The notes: generated by a model from the letters alone, not told the origin. Shown: positions 24,416 through 33,211, counted from the stretch's first letter. The stretch: DNA of 64,000 bases from Phenylobacterium sp. LH3H17 (GCF_024298925.1 NZ_CP101283.1:1240001-1304000); one strand, 5' to 3'. Numbers and translations: made by a program.

Positions 24416-25845
24416 TGCGTGTCGCGCGGCTTGCCTCGCAGACCGACTTCGCCGGCTGGCGCGCGGCGGCGCGGTCCTTGCGCGGGGCGGGCGTGTCGCC
24501 GGAGGCGGCCGTCTGGACCGTGGACGGCGAGGGCGACTTGTTCGATGAGGTGGTTCCGCTTCCTGCGACCACGGAGGGCGGGTTCACGGTGCCCAAGGGG
24601 TTCATGGAACTCGCCGAGCCGGTGATCCTGCACCGTTCGCCGGAGCGGTTCGCCCTGCTGTACCGGCTGCTGTGGCGGCTGCAGTCGGAGCCCAACTTGC
24701 TGCACATCGCCTCCGATCCTGATGTGGCCGCGGCACGGGACATGGCGGGTGCGGTCTCGAAGGCGGCCCACAAGATGAAGGCCTTCGTGCGGTTTCGGAA
24801 GATCGAGGACGCGCCGGAGGAGACCTACGTCGCCTGGTTCGAGCCCGCCCACCGGGTGACCGAGGCGACCGCGCCCTTCTTCGCGCGGCGCTACGCCAAC
24901 ATGGCATGGTCGATCCTGACCCCGGACGCCTGCGCCCATTGGGATCGCCGGAAGCTCCACTTCACGCCGGGCGCCGACAAGGCGGACGCACCGGACGGCG
25001 ACGCGCTGGAGGACTATTGGCGGACCTACTACGCCTCGACCTTCAATCCGGCCCGGCTGAAGGTCGCCGCCATGCAGAAGGAAATGCCCAAGCGCTACTG
25101 GCGGAACCTGCCCGAGGCCGGCCTCATTCCGGAACTGATCGAAGCCGCCGAGGGACGAACCTCCGCCATGGTCGCGCAAACGCCGTCAGAACCCTCCCGC
25201 CGCATTGTGCGTCAGGCCCAGCGACTGTCTCGGGACGGTTCGTTCGAAGAGGGCGCGCCGGGCACCCTGGACGCGGTGGCCGCAGGCGTCGACGTTTGCC
25301 GCCGCTGTGAGTTGTGGCGCGATGCGACCCAGGGCGTGGCCGGGGAGGGACTGGCCACCGCGCGGCTGATGTTCGTGGGCGAGCAGCCGGGAGACCTGGA
25401 GGATCTGGCGGGCCGGCCTTTCGTCGGCCCCGCGGGCCAGATGCTGGACCGGGCGCTCGCCGAAGCCGGCGTGCCGCGCGCCGAGACCTATGTCACCAAC
25501 GCGGTGAAGCACTTCCGGCACGAACAGCGCGGCAAGCGGCGCATCCACCAGACGCCCACCACGCGCCATGTGGAAGCCTGCCGCTGGTGGCTGGACGCCG
25601 AGCGCCGGATCGTGCGCCCCCGCGTGATCGTCGCCCTGGGCGGCACGGCGGCCCAGGCGGTGTTCGGCAAGGCCACTCCCATCGCCGCCAACCGCGGCAA
25701 GGCCCTGCAGCTGACCGATCAGGCCCAGGGCGTGGTCACCTACCACCCGTCCTACCTGCTGCGCGTGCCGGATGCGGCCGCGAAGGCCACGGCCCATGCG
25801 GCCTTCGTCGACGACCTGCGGTTCGCCTGGAAGCTGGCGAGCTAG
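24415..25845 (+). CDS. udgX: UdgX-type uracil-DNA glycosylase with N-terminal DUF4130 domain
   Basis: Protein of 476 residues with two domains. Residues 1-260 are DUF4130-like (FDEVVPLPATTEGGFTVPK, then YYASTFNPARLK). Residues 285-476 are a family 4/5-like UDG: Fe-S cysteines Cys295 and Cys298 (CRRCELW) and Cys389, motif 1 GEQPGDLEDLAGRPFVGPAGQML and the HPS-containing end. The diagnostic UdgX loop GKRRIHQTP is present, with His378 in the place of the residue that bonds covalently to the abasic sugar after uracil excision in mycobacterial UdgX. It therefore probably forms a suicidal covalent complex at uracil in DNA. Coupled to the radical SAM gene; partner chemistry unknown. Confidence 0.9.
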   Translation: MRVARLASQTDFAGWRAAARSLRGAGVSPEAAVWTVDGEGDLFDEVVPLPATTEGGFTVPKGFMELAEPVILHRSPERFALLYRLLWRLQSEPNLLHIASDPDVAAARDMAGAVSKAAHKMKAFVRFRKIEDAPEETYVAWFEPAHRVTEATAPFFARRYANMAWSILTPDACAHWDRRKLHFTPGADKADAPDGDALEDYWRTYYASTFNPARLKVAAMQKEMPKRYWRNLPEAGLIPELIEAAEGRTSAMVAQTPSEPSRRIVRQAQRLSRDGSFEEGAPGTLDAVAAGVDVCRRCELWRDATQGVAGEGLATARLMFVGEQPGDLEDLAGRPFVGPAGQMLDRALAEAGVPRAETYVTNAVKHFRHEQRGKRRIHQTPTTRHVEACRWWLDAERRIVRPRVIVALGGTAAQAVFGKATPIAANRGKALQLTDQAQGVVTYHPSYLLRVPDAAAKATAHAAFVDDLRFAWKLAS

Positions 25846-27005
25846 GCACGCCGGGCGCCCCGCCAGGCCAGCAGCGCCAGGCCGATGACGACCATGGCCC
25901 CGCCCGCGCCCAGGAACGCGACGCGGTACGAGGTCGTGTCGGCCAGCGGGCCGAAGCCAAGCAGCATGACGGTGAGCGCCGTCAGGCCCGCGAAGTTGCG
26001 GGTCGCCGCCAGGGTGGCCCGCATCTCGGTCGGGATGGCGTCGTGCAGGCGGGCGTCGAAATTGATGTCGATCACCTTGAACAGTCCCGCGAGGATCGCG
26101 ACCAGGGCGACGGTCCAGACCTGGAAGACGGCCGCGGCCACGACCAGCAGCGCCCCGATGCCGGCGAACAGGGCGAGGAAGCCGGGCTCGGGCATGCGCC
26201 GGAATCGGTGGGCGGTCGCCGCCCCGGCGCCCTGGGCCGCCCCGACCGCCGCGGCGAGCAGCGCCGCCTGGGCGGCGTCAAGCCCGACGCCGCGCCCGAA
26301 GACGGGCCAGAAGCCCTCCAGCCCGCCGCCGAACGCCTGGCTCAGCGCCAGCAGGAGGATGACACCGGGTATCACAGGGTGGGCGGCGGCATAGGCGAAT
26401 CCCCGCTTCAGGTGGCCGAGATAGTCCGCCTTGCCGAGCGCCAGGGTCCGCGTCGCCCGGGGCAGGGCCAAGGCGGCCCCGGCCGCGGCCGCAGAGGCGG
26501 CGATGCTGGCGATCAGGGCCGCGGAATAGCCGAAGCGCACCGCATAGGCCGCAGCCAGGGAGGACAGCAGGATGGCGGCGAAGAGGAAGCCCTGGGCGCT
26601 GCCTATCACCCGGGCATAATCCTCGGCGCGCCCGACCTCGCGCAGTTCGTCATAGACCAGGGCCTCGAAGGTGCCGTTGGTGAAGGCGCTCTTGGCCCCC
26701 CAAAGCATCAGGCCGACCAGGAAGCCGGCGAAGCCCGGGAACAGCAGCCAGACGAGGAAGCCCAGGCCGCGGACGAGCTGGGCGCCGCAGAGCAGCCAGC
26801 GGCGGGAGAACCGGTCGGCGAGCAGGCCCGAGGGCATCTGCAGGACGAAGGCCGTGGTCGACCAGGCGATCAGGGTGACGGAGACCTGCCAGGGGGTCAG
26901 GCCGTGGTCGACGAACATCACCGCATAGAGCGGATAGATCAGCAGAAAGCCGTCGAAGAACTTGAACGTGCAGGCCGCGGCGAGGAGGCGCTGGAGCGGG
27001 GCCAC
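25842..27005 (-). CDS. MFS transporter, cobalamin-free multidrug-type permease
   Basis: Major facilitator protein of 387 residues with about 12 hydrophobic helices. The family loop between helices 2 and 3 is visible as PSGLLADRFSRRWLL (G-x-L-x-D-R-x-x-R-R pattern, about residues 58-72). The substrate is unknown; efflux is likely because a TetR repressor gene lies four bases upstream on the same strand. The start is GTG. Its end overlaps the end of udgX by four bases, tail to tail. Confidence 0.85.
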   Translation of the reverse strand: MAPLQRLLAAACTFKFFDGFLLIYPLYAVMFVDHGLTPWQVSVTLIAWSTTAFVLQMPSGLLADRFSRRWLLCGAQLVRGLGFLVWLLFPGFAGFLVGLMLWGAKSAFTNGTFEALVYDELREVGRAEDYARVIGSAQGFLFAAILLSSLAAAYAVRFGYSAALIASIAASAAAAGAALALPRATRTLALGKADYLGHLKRGFAYAAAHPVIPGVILLLALSQAFGGGLEGFWPVFGRGVGLDAAQAALLAAAVGAAQGAGAATAHRFRRMPEPGFLALFAGIGALLVVAAAVFQVWTVALVAILAGLFKVIDINFDARLHDAIPTEMRATLAATRNFAGLTALTVMLLGFGPLADTTSYRVAFLGAGGAMVVIGLALLAWRGARRA

Positions 27006-27009
27006 GGCC

Positions 27010-27678
27010 CTAGGCCAGGAAGCCGGCCTCGGCGAAGTCGAGCATCCGCTTCAACAGCCCCTCGATGTCGCCCTCCCGCGTGGCGCCGTCCGACAGGACG
27101 TGCAGGCGGTCGAACTCGGCGAAGCGGTTGTTGTGGACCATGCCCAGGCAGAAGTGCAGCCGCCAGTAGACGCTCTCGCGCGGCAGGTCTGGGCAGGCGG
27201 CGATCAGGGCGTCGGCGAAGCGGGCTAGGTGGCTGACGTCCTTGGTCAGGGCCTCGCGCATCTCCTCGGTGCCCTCGCTGCGCGAGCGGATGATGAACTG
27301 CACCGAGATGCGCCGGTCGTTCTCCGGCGAGGCCCAGCGCAGCGGCGGGGCGAACAGGGCCTCGAGGATGTCGCGGACCGGCGGCTTGCCCTGGTTGCGG
27401 TCGGTAGCCTCGTGCAGCATCCGGGCCCGCTCGCGGTTCAGCTCCGCCGTGCGCCGGCGGAAGATCTCGAACAGCAGGGCGTCCTTGGACCCGAAATGGT
27501 AGTTCACCGAGGCGAGATTGACGCCGGCGTCGGCGGTGATGTCGCGCACCGAGACGTTCTGGAAGCCGTGCAGGGCGAACAATCGCTCCGCGGCGCAGAA
27601 GACCGCCGCCTTGGTGGCGGCCTCGTTGGGCTCGGCGATGTCGTTGGCCGGGGCGGCGTCCACGGGCGAATCCTTCAC
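27010..27678 (-). CDS. TetR-family transcriptional regulator
   Basis: Repressor of 222 residues. The N-terminal TetR HTH domain contains RDITADAGVNLASVNYHFGSKDALLFEIF, with the typical recognition helix NLASVNYHFGSK, and a variable ligand-binding C-terminal part. I chose the GTG at 27678 because AAGGTGGAG lies six bases upstream; a GTG four codons earlier has no site. It sits four bases ahead of an MFS gene and probably controls it. An inverted repeat, CACCT-TAGC-AGGTG, lies ten bases upstream and may be its operator. Confidence 0.88.
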   Translation of the reverse strand: MKDSPVDAAPANDIAEPNEAATKAAVFCAAERLFALHGFQNVSVRDITADAGVNLASVNYHFGSKDALLFEIFRRRTAELNRERARMLHEATDRNQGKPPVRDILEALFAPPLRWASPENDRRISVQFIIRSRSEGTEEMREALTKDVSHLARFADALIAACPDLPRESVYWRLHFCLGMVHNNRFAEFDRLHVLSDGATREGDIEGLLKRMLDFAEAGFLA

Positions 27679-27687
27679 GTGCAACTC

Positions 27688-27701
27688 CACCTTAGCAGGT
27701 G
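27688..27701. promoter_or_regulatory. Inverted repeat CACCT-N4-AGGTG before the tetR-MFS operon
   Basis: Perfect five-base arms with spacer TAGC, placed just before the TetR start codon and overlapping its ribosome site region. A likely autoregulatory operator; the arms are short, so chance cannot be excluded. Confidence 0.35.
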
Positions 27702-27811
27702 AGACGTGAAGGGCGATGCGACCTTCTCGACAGCTTTTGGCTGCAACGACGCGATCTTCGGCAAGGAACTGGCCCGGTTGGATGGAATGGTCGCGAAAAG
27801 CGACCTGGTGA

Positions 27812-29002
27812 TTAGCGCGCCAGCTCCCGCATGGCCTTGTCCAGCCCCTCGATGGTGAGCGGGAACATCCGGTCGCCGACCAGCTGCTTCATCACCTCGA
27901 TCGACGGGGTGTAATCCCAGTGCCGCTCGGCGGTCGGGTTCAGCCAGATCATGCTCTCGTAGATATTGGCCACGCGGTCCATCCAGATGGCCCCGGCCTC
28001 CTCGTTCCAGTGCTCCACCGAGCCGCCCGGATAGGTGATCTCATAGGGGCTCATCGTGGCGTCACCGACGAAGATCACCTTGTAATCGCTGGAGAACTTG
28101 TGGAGCACGTCCCAGGTGTTCAGCTTCTCGGCATGACGCCGCCGGTTGTCCTTCCACACGCTCTCATAGAGGCAGTTGTGGAAGTAGTAGAACTCCATGT
28201 TCTTGAACTCGCTCCGCGCCGCCGAGAACAGCTCCTCACAGATGCGGATGTGGCTGTCCATCGAGCCGCCGATGTCAAAGAAGATCAGCACGCTGATCTT
28301 GTTGCGGCGCTCGGGACGCATGTTGATATCAAGGTAGCCCTTCTCGGCCGTCCCCTTGATCGTGGCGTTCATGTCCAGCTCTTCGGCGGCGCCCTCGCGG
28401 ACCCATTTGCGCAGGCGGCGCAGGGCGACCTTGATGTTGCGGGTGCCGAGCTCGACGGAGTCGTCGAGGTTCTTGTATTCGCGCTTGTCCCAGACCTTGA
28501 CGGCCTTGCCGTGGCGGCCCTTGTCCTGGCCGATGCGGATGCCTTCGGGGTGATAGCCGTTGGCGCCGAACGGCGAGCTGCCGTCGCCCTTCTGGCCGTT
28601 CTGACCCTTGCCTTCGCCGTCCCCGTCGCCTTCTTCGCGCTGCTTGCGCATCTGCTCGGCCAGGGCTTCCATCAGCTTGTCGAAGCCGCCCATGGCCTCG
28701 ATCTGGGCCTTCTCCTCGTCGGTGAGGAACTTGTCGGAGATCCGCTTCAGCCACTCGGCGGGGATGTCGGCCACGCCGATCCCGTCGACCTTCTCCAGGC
28801 CCTTGAACACGTGGCTGAACACCTGGTCGAACTTGTCGAGGTTCTTCTCGTCCTTCACCAGGGCCGAGCGTGACAGGTAGTAGAAGTCGTCGACATTGCG
28901 TTCGATGACCACCTTGTCGAGCGCTTCCATCAGCATGAGGTACTCTTTGAGCGTCACGGGCACCTTGGCCTCGCGGAGCTCGGTGAAGAAACGCATGAAC
29001 AT
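27812..29002 (-). CDS. CoxE-like VWA domain protein
   Basis: Cytoplasmic protein of 396 residues. An N-terminal helical region (MFMRFFTELREAKVPVTLKEYLMLM) leads to a charged low-complexity Gly/Glu/Lys linker (about 135-165) and a C-terminal von Willebrand A domain beginning near residue 235. The metal-site motif reads DIGGSMD at residues 243-249, so the first Ser of the usual DxSxS is Gly. Members usually partner a MoxR AAA+ ATPase as a metallochaperone-like pair; no ATPase lies in the window beside it. The ATG at 29002 has GGGAAG upstream. Confidence 0.85.
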   Translation of the reverse strand: MFMRFFTELREAKVPVTLKEYLMLMEALDKVVIERNVDDFYYLSRSALVKDEKNLDKFDQVFSHVFKGLEKVDGIGVADIPAEWLKRISDKFLTDEEKAQIEAMGGFDKLMEALAEQMRKQREEGDGDGEGKGQNGQKGDGSSPFGANGYHPEGIRIGQDKGRHGKAVKVWDKREYKNLDDSVELGTRNIKVALRRLRKWVREGAAEELDMNATIKGTAEKGYLDINMRPERRNKISVLIFFDIGGSMDSHIRICEELFSAARSEFKNMEFYYFHNCLYESVWKDNRRRHAEKLNTWDVLHKFSSDYKVIFVGDATMSPYEITYPGGSVEHWNEEAGAIWMDRVANIYESMIWLNPTAERHWDYTPSIEVMKQLVGDRMFPLTIEGLDKAMRELAR

Positions 29003-29183
29003 GGGCAGGCTTCCCGAATAGGGGGACGAACAATCGTTTGACTCCGGAAGATGGGGCCCCCGGAGGCCGATGTCCAGCACGCCGTGCGGCGCAGGGCGGC
29101 CTGACGCTACCGGCGCACGCTTAGCTCTCCCGCGCGGGTTTGACAGCCAACATCGCTGGCTGAAGGCGTCGATGAGTCGGCGG

Positions 29184-29678
29184 CTAGGCCGGCATCTCGC
29201 GCAGCTTGCGCCAGACGGTCATGCGCGAGACGCCCAGGCGCCGCGCGATCTCCACCGGTCCGACCCCGGCGGCCTGCAGGGCGCGGATGTCGTCAGCCGG
29301 CGCGCCGCGGCGGCGGCGATCGATCCAGGGCGGCTCCACCGAGGCCACGGCCTGAAGCGCCGCGCGCAGGGCACGGCCCCCCTCGCCCTCCGAGGAGATG
29401 CCGGACTCGACCACGAACAGGTGGGCGCCGCGCGCCTCGAGCCGGCTCAGGGCGTCCAGCAGTGCGCGGCTGGAATGGGCCAGGTGGTTCAGGCGGGTGA
29501 CCACCAACTGGTCGCCCGCGCCGATGAAATCGAGGATCGACGCCAGCACCGCGGAGTCGTCGGCCGCCGGGCCCGTGGGCTCCTCGGCCCGGACCACGTG
29601 GCACCCCAGTTCCTTTAGTATCGCCGTGTCGTCCGACGACCGCGCGTCGCGCAGCCGCACATACCCGATTTTCAACAT
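29184..29678 (-). CDS. Resolvase-like protein lacking catalytic residues, with C-terminal HTH
   Basis: Protein of 164 residues with the serine-recombinase fold, starting MLKIGYVRLRDARSSDD. The family pattern is Y-x-R-V-S; here the catalytic serine position is Arg10. The later catalytic stretch, usually LDRLGRS, reads LNHLAHSS, so two further arginines are also replaced. The C-terminus keeps a good resolvase HTH (DIRALQAAGVGPVEIARRLG then VSRMTVWRKL). Recombination is therefore unlikely and DNA binding likely, perhaps as a regulator. No inverted repeats or cargo genes flank it, so it is not an obvious mobile element. Confidence 0.75.
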   Translation of the reverse strand: MLKIGYVRLRDARSSDDTAILKELGCHVVRAEEPTGPAADDSAVLASILDFIGAGDQLVVTRLNHLAHSSRALLDALSRLEARGAHLFVVESGISSEGEGGRALRAALQAVASVEPPWIDRRRRGAPADDIRALQAAGVGPVEIARRLGVSRMTVWRKLREMPA

Positions 29679-29833
29679 CCCACCGTCGCCCGTGTCAGCT
29701 CTGCGATGATTGAGCTGAAGGTCGCAAACCCGGTCTCCGCCGTCAAAGACAGCTATGTTAAATCGAAGCAATATTTCTTTGGCCGCCAAGGTTTACTTAG
29801 AAATTCTGGCAAGCCCGAAGCATCGCCGCGTGC

Positions 29834-30367
29834 CTAGGAGGCCGAACCGCGGGCGGGCCGGCGCAGGATGAATTCCCGATCCGTGGTCGAACCCACCTGG
29901 AAGCCGTATTCGCCCGCCCGGACGAAGCCGTGCCGCTCATAGAATCGCTGCGCGCCGTGGTTTTCCGACCAGACCCCGATCCACAGGTCGCGCGGTCCGG
30001 CGGCCAGCAGCCAGTCGATGGCCTCGGCGAACAGCCGGCGGCCGGTCCCGCCGTTCTGCCATGGCTTCAGCAGATAGAGGCGCTTCAGTTCGCCGCAGGC
30101 GGGCGTCACCTCCGGGTGGGGCAGGGCGCAGGGCCCGGCCAGGGCATGGCCCACCACCTCACCGCCGGCCTCCACCAGCCAGGTGGCCTTGGCGGGATCG
30201 GCCAGATCGGCGCGGGCCTGATCCACGTCGTAGGCCTCGGCCAGGAAGGCGGCCAGTTCGTGGGCGGGATAGAGGTGGCCGAAGGTTTCGCTGAAGGTGC
30301 GGACGCCGATGGCCGCGACAATCTCGGCCTCGTCGGGACGGGCGCGGCGGATTATGGGTTCCTGCAT
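29834..30367 (-). CDS. GNAT-family N-acetyltransferase
   Basis: Acetyltransferase of about 177 residues. The N-terminal strand-helix reads PIIRRARPDEAEIVAAIGVRTF; the acetyl-CoA loop is weakly recognisable as LKPWQNGGTGRRLF (Q/R-x-x-G-x-G/A pattern), followed by WIGVWSENHGAQRFYERHGFVRAGEY, the typical GNAT C-terminus. The substrate is unknown; a small-molecule or protein N-terminal acceptor is possible. I chose the ATG at 30367; an upstream TTG would overlap the divergent gene's start. Confidence 0.85.
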   Translation of the reverse strand: MQEPIIRRARPDEAEIVAAIGVRTFSETFGHLYPAHELAAFLAEAYDVDQARADLADPAKATWLVEAGGEVVGHALAGPCALPHPEVTPACGELKRLYLLKPWQNGGTGRRLFAEAIDWLLAAGPRDLWIGVWSENHGAQRFYERHGFVRAGEYGFQVGSTTDREFILRRPARGSAS

Positions 30368-30405
30368 GCTGCTCGCTGCGATCTGCGGGGAAGGATGAGT
30401 CGCCA

Positions 30406-31332
30406 ATGACCGTCGGGCTCTACACCCATCTCGACATGCTCGACCACCGTCCGGGCGAAGGCCATTACGAGCGGCCGGAACGGCTGAGCGCGGTGGTCGA
30501 AGCCCTGGACGACGCCAGCGACCTTCGCCTGGACCGCCGCGAGGCGCCGCTGGTGGAGGTCGCCGACCTCGCCCGGGTGCACCTGGCCGACTATGTGGAC
30601 GCCATCGTCGCCTCGGCCCCGACCACCGGGCGGCTGATGCTGGACGGCGACACCTTCATGTCCCCCGGCAGCCTGGCGGCGGCGCGACGGGCGGCGGGCG
30701 CGGTGGTGAGCGCCGTGCGCGACGTGGCCGCCGGCGACCTGCAGCGCGCCTTCTGCGCCGTGCGCCCGCCGGGCCACCACGCCGAGCCGCACTTGCCGAT
30801 GGGGTTCTGCATCTTCTCCAACGTCGCGGTGGCCGCCCGCGTGGCCCAGGCCGCGGGGTTGCAGCGGGTGGCGGTGGTCGATTTCGACGTCCATCACGGC
30901 AACGGCACCCAGGCCGCGCTCGGCGGGGTTGCGGACACCTTCTTCGTCTCGGTGCAGCAGTGGCCCATGTGGCCCGGCACCGGTCACCCGGCGGAGAGCG
31001 TTCCGGACAATATCCGCAACGCGGTGGTCCCGCCCGGCGCCGCGCGGGAGGCCTGGCGCCGGCAGTTCGAGGGACTGATGAGCCATGTCGACGCCTTCGC
31101 GCCGGACCTGATTCTGGTCTCCGCCGGCTTCGACGCCCACGCCCGCGACCCGATCGGCGATTCGACCCAGAACCTGGAAGCCGAGGATTTCGATTGGGCC
31201 ACAAGGGCCATCGTCTCGGTCGCCAACGCCCACGCGAAAGGTCGGGTTGTGTCCTCGCTCGAGGGCGGTTACGACCTTGAGGCTCTGGGTCGCTCTGCGC
31301 TTGCGCATGTTCGGGCCCTGTCTTTGGGGTGA
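30406..31332 (+). CDS. Histone deacetylase-family amidohydrolase
   Basis: Zinc-dependent deacetylase or amidohydrolase of 308 residues (arginase-deacetylase fold). Visible motifs: YTHLDMLDHRPGEGHYERPERL at the N-terminus, RPPGHHAE (the catalytic His pair), VVDFDVHHGNGTQ (zinc ligands Asp and His), SAGFDAHARDP (zinc ligand Asp) and the transition-state Tyr in EGGYDLEAL. In bacteria these proteins act on acetylated polyamines or other small amides and not on histones. The gene is followed by a phosphatase-family gene on the same strand. Confidence 0.92.
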   Translation: MTVGLYTHLDMLDHRPGEGHYERPERLSAVVEALDDASDLRLDRREAPLVEVADLARVHLADYVDAIVASAPTTGRLMLDGDTFMSPGSLAAARRAAGAVVSAVRDVAAGDLQRAFCAVRPPGHHAEPHLPMGFCIFSNVAVAARVAQAAGLQRVAVVDFDVHHGNGTQAALGGVADTFFVSVQQWPMWPGTGHPAESVPDNIRNAVVPPGAAREAWRRQFEGLMSHVDAFAPDLILVSAGFDAHARDPIGDSTQNLEAEDFDWATRAIVSVANAHAKGRVVSSLEGGYDLEALGRSALAHVRALSLG

Positions 31333-31380
31333 AGGGCGGAGCCGGGTCGCGCATTGCGCGGACAAGGGCTTTCAGATGAC

Positions 31381-31998
31381 ATGGCCGACGCTTTGACCGC
31401 CGACCCCCGATCCCAGTCCGCGAAACGTCCCGGCGCCATCATCCTGGCCCGCCACGGCGAACCCGCCCTGTCGCGCGACGTCATCCTGACGGCCGGCGGC
31501 TACCGGGACTTCTGGGCCAAGTACGAAGAAATGGGCCTGCGGCCGGGTCAGACGCCGCCGACGGCGCTGATGGACCAGATCGCCTCGGCCGGGGCGGTGA
31601 TCTCCTCGGTGCGCCCCCGCTCGATCGAGAGCGCGGTCGCCCTCTGCCGGGGGCGCGAGTTCGCCCGCGAAGAAATGTTCGTCGAGGCTCCCCTGCCGCC
31701 GCCCAACTGGCCGGGATTCGTCAAGCTCGCCCCCCGGACCTGGGGCTTCCTCGCGCGCTTCTGGTGGTGGTTCTTCGATCACCATGAGGGCGGCGAGACC
31801 CGCCGCCAGGCCGAGGCCCGCGCCGATCAGGCCGCCTCGCGAATCGAGGCCCTGGCCGCCGACGGCGGTGACGTGGTGGTGTTGGCCCACGGCTTCTTCA
31901 ATTTCATGATCGGCCGCGCCCTGCGCCGGCGGGGCTGGAAGATGACCGCCAACCAGGGCTGGAAGTACTGGTCGACCCGGCGATACGAGCGCCCCTGA
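31381..31998 (+). CDS. Histidine phosphatase family protein
   Basis: Phosphoglycerate mutase-like protein of 205 residues. The phosphoacceptor His lies in the RHG motif (AIILARHGEPALS, about residue 23). The second catalytic His appears in VVVLAHGFFNFMIG. The middle is atypical, with a Trp/Phe-rich stretch (GFLARFWWWFFDHHEGG), so the substrate is unclear. I chose the ATG at 31381 over one nine codons earlier. It follows the deacetylase-like gene by about 48 bases. Confidence 0.82.
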   Translation: MADALTADPRSQSAKRPGAIILARHGEPALSRDVILTAGGYRDFWAKYEEMGLRPGQTPPTALMDQIASAGAVISSVRPRSIESAVALCRGREFAREEMFVEAPLPPPNWPGFVKLAPRTWGFLARFWWWFFDHHEGGETRRQAEARADQAASRIEALAADGGDVVVLAHGFFNFMIGRALRRRGWKMTANQGWKYWSTRRYERP

Positions 31999-32062
31999 GA
32001 TCATCGCCGTTGCGGGGTTCCTCCGCCCTTACTAGGTTGCACAGTTCCTCAGGGGATTTGGA

Positions 32063-32305
32063 ATGGCCGAAGCCGCCGACATCGATGGGCTATCGTTCGA
32101 GCAGGCGCTGGCCGAGCTGGAACGGATTGTCGGCCAGTTGGAGTCCGGCCAGGCGCCGCTCGATGAGTCGGTGAAGCTCTACGAGCGCGGCGCGGCGCTG
32201 AAGGCCCATTGCGAGAAGCGGCTGGAGGCGGCGCGGCTGCAGGTCGAGAAGATCGTGGTGGGCGCGGGCGGACAGGCGAGCGTCGAACCGGCCGAGTTCA
32301 ACTAG
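32063..32305 (+). CDS. xseB: Exonuclease VII small subunit
   Basis: Protein of 80 residues, the family's normal length. It is an amphipathic helical hairpin that wraps the large subunit Xse[57 protein letters not shown], with the standard LESG and [11 protein letters not shown] motifs. It degrades single-stranded DNA in repair with XseA, encoded elsewhere. The next gene, ispA, starts one base after its stop, the usual xseB-ispA-dxs order in many Proteobacteria. Confidence 0.96.
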   Translation: MAEAADIDGLSFEQALAELERIVGQLESGQAPLDESVKLYERGAALKAHCEKRLEAARLQVEKIVVGAGGQASVEPAEFN

Positions 32306-32306
32306 G

Positions 32307-33185
32307 ATGTCCCTGGCCCAACGCGTGGCCGAGGCGGCGGATCTCGTCACCGTGGCGTTGGACGAGCTGCTGCCCCGCGCCGAGGGGCCTGAGTCGCGGC
32401 TGACCGAGGCGATGCGCTATGCGGCTCTGGGGCCCGGCAAGCGGCTGCGCACCTATTTCGCCATCGAGACCGGCAAGATGTTCGACCTGGCCGATCGGCC
32501 GGTGCTGCGCGCGGCCTGCGCCCTGGAATGCGTCCAGGCCTACAGCCTGATCCATGACGACCTGCCGGCCATGGACGACGACGACATGCGCCGTGGCCGT
32601 CCGACCGTGCACAAGGCCTATGACGAGGCCACCGCCATCCTGGCCGGCGACGCCCTCCAGACCGTGGCCTTCGAGATCCTGGCCCATCCCGACACCCACA
32701 AGGACGGCAATGTCCGCGCCGAGATGGTGCTGAAGCTCGCCCAGGCGGCCGGTGCGCGCGGCATGTGCGGCGGCCAGATGATCGACATGCTGGGCGTTCG
32801 CGACGACCTGGGCGCCGTGGCCCGCATGCAGCGGCTGAAGACCGGCGCCCTGATCGCCGTGGCCTTCGAGCTGCCCCTGATCATGGCCCATTCCGGAGAC
32901 GGCGAACGCCACGCCCTGATGGCCTTCGCCCAGGACCTGGGCCTGGCCTATCAGATCGTCGACGACCTGCTGGACGCCGAGGGCGAGAGCGCCACCCTGG
33001 GCAAGAAGGCCGGCAAGGACGCGGCCATGGGCAAGGCCAACTACGTGACCCTGCTGGGCGCCGAGGCCGCCCGCGAGCGTCTGACCCTGCTGGCGGAACA
33101 GACCAAGGCGCACCTGGACCCCTTCGGTCCGCGGGCCGAATTCCTGCGGGCGAGCGTCGATTTCGTGCTAGAGCGCCGGAACTGA
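32307..33185 (+). CDS. ispA: Farnesyl diphosphate synthase (polyprenyl synthetase family)
   Basis: Prenyltransferase of 292 residues that condenses IPP with DMAPP and GPP to give farnesyl diphosphate in isoprenoid biosynthesis. The first Asp-rich motif is in [19 protein letters not shown], the second in [14 protein letters not shown], with KRLRTYFAI and the [11 protein letters not shown] region as in E. coli IspA. It sits between xseB and dxs, as is usual. Confidence 0.95.
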   Translation: MSLAQRVAEAADLVTVALDELLPRAEGPESRLTEAMRYAALGPGKRLRTYFAIETGKMFDLADRPVLRAACALECVQAYSLIHDDLPAMDDDDMRRGRPTVHKAYDEATAILAGDALQTVAFEILAHPDTHKDGNVRAEMVLKLAQAAGARGMCGGQMIDMLGVRDDLGAVARMQRLKTGALIAVAFELPLIMAHSGDGERHALMAFAQDLGLAYQIVDDLLDAEGESATLGKKAGKDAAMGKANYVTLLGAEAARERLTLLAEQTKAHLDPFGPRAEFLRASVDFVLERRN

Positions 33186-33211
33186 TTTCATTGCAGCGTC
33201 TCCTGTAAAAC

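Noticed and set aside
29144..29162. CAGCCA/TGGCTG hairpin upstream of the VWA gene
   Set aside because: Six-base stem with a seven-base loop and no T-run in either direction; could be chance in this GC-rich sequence, so not listed as a terminator.
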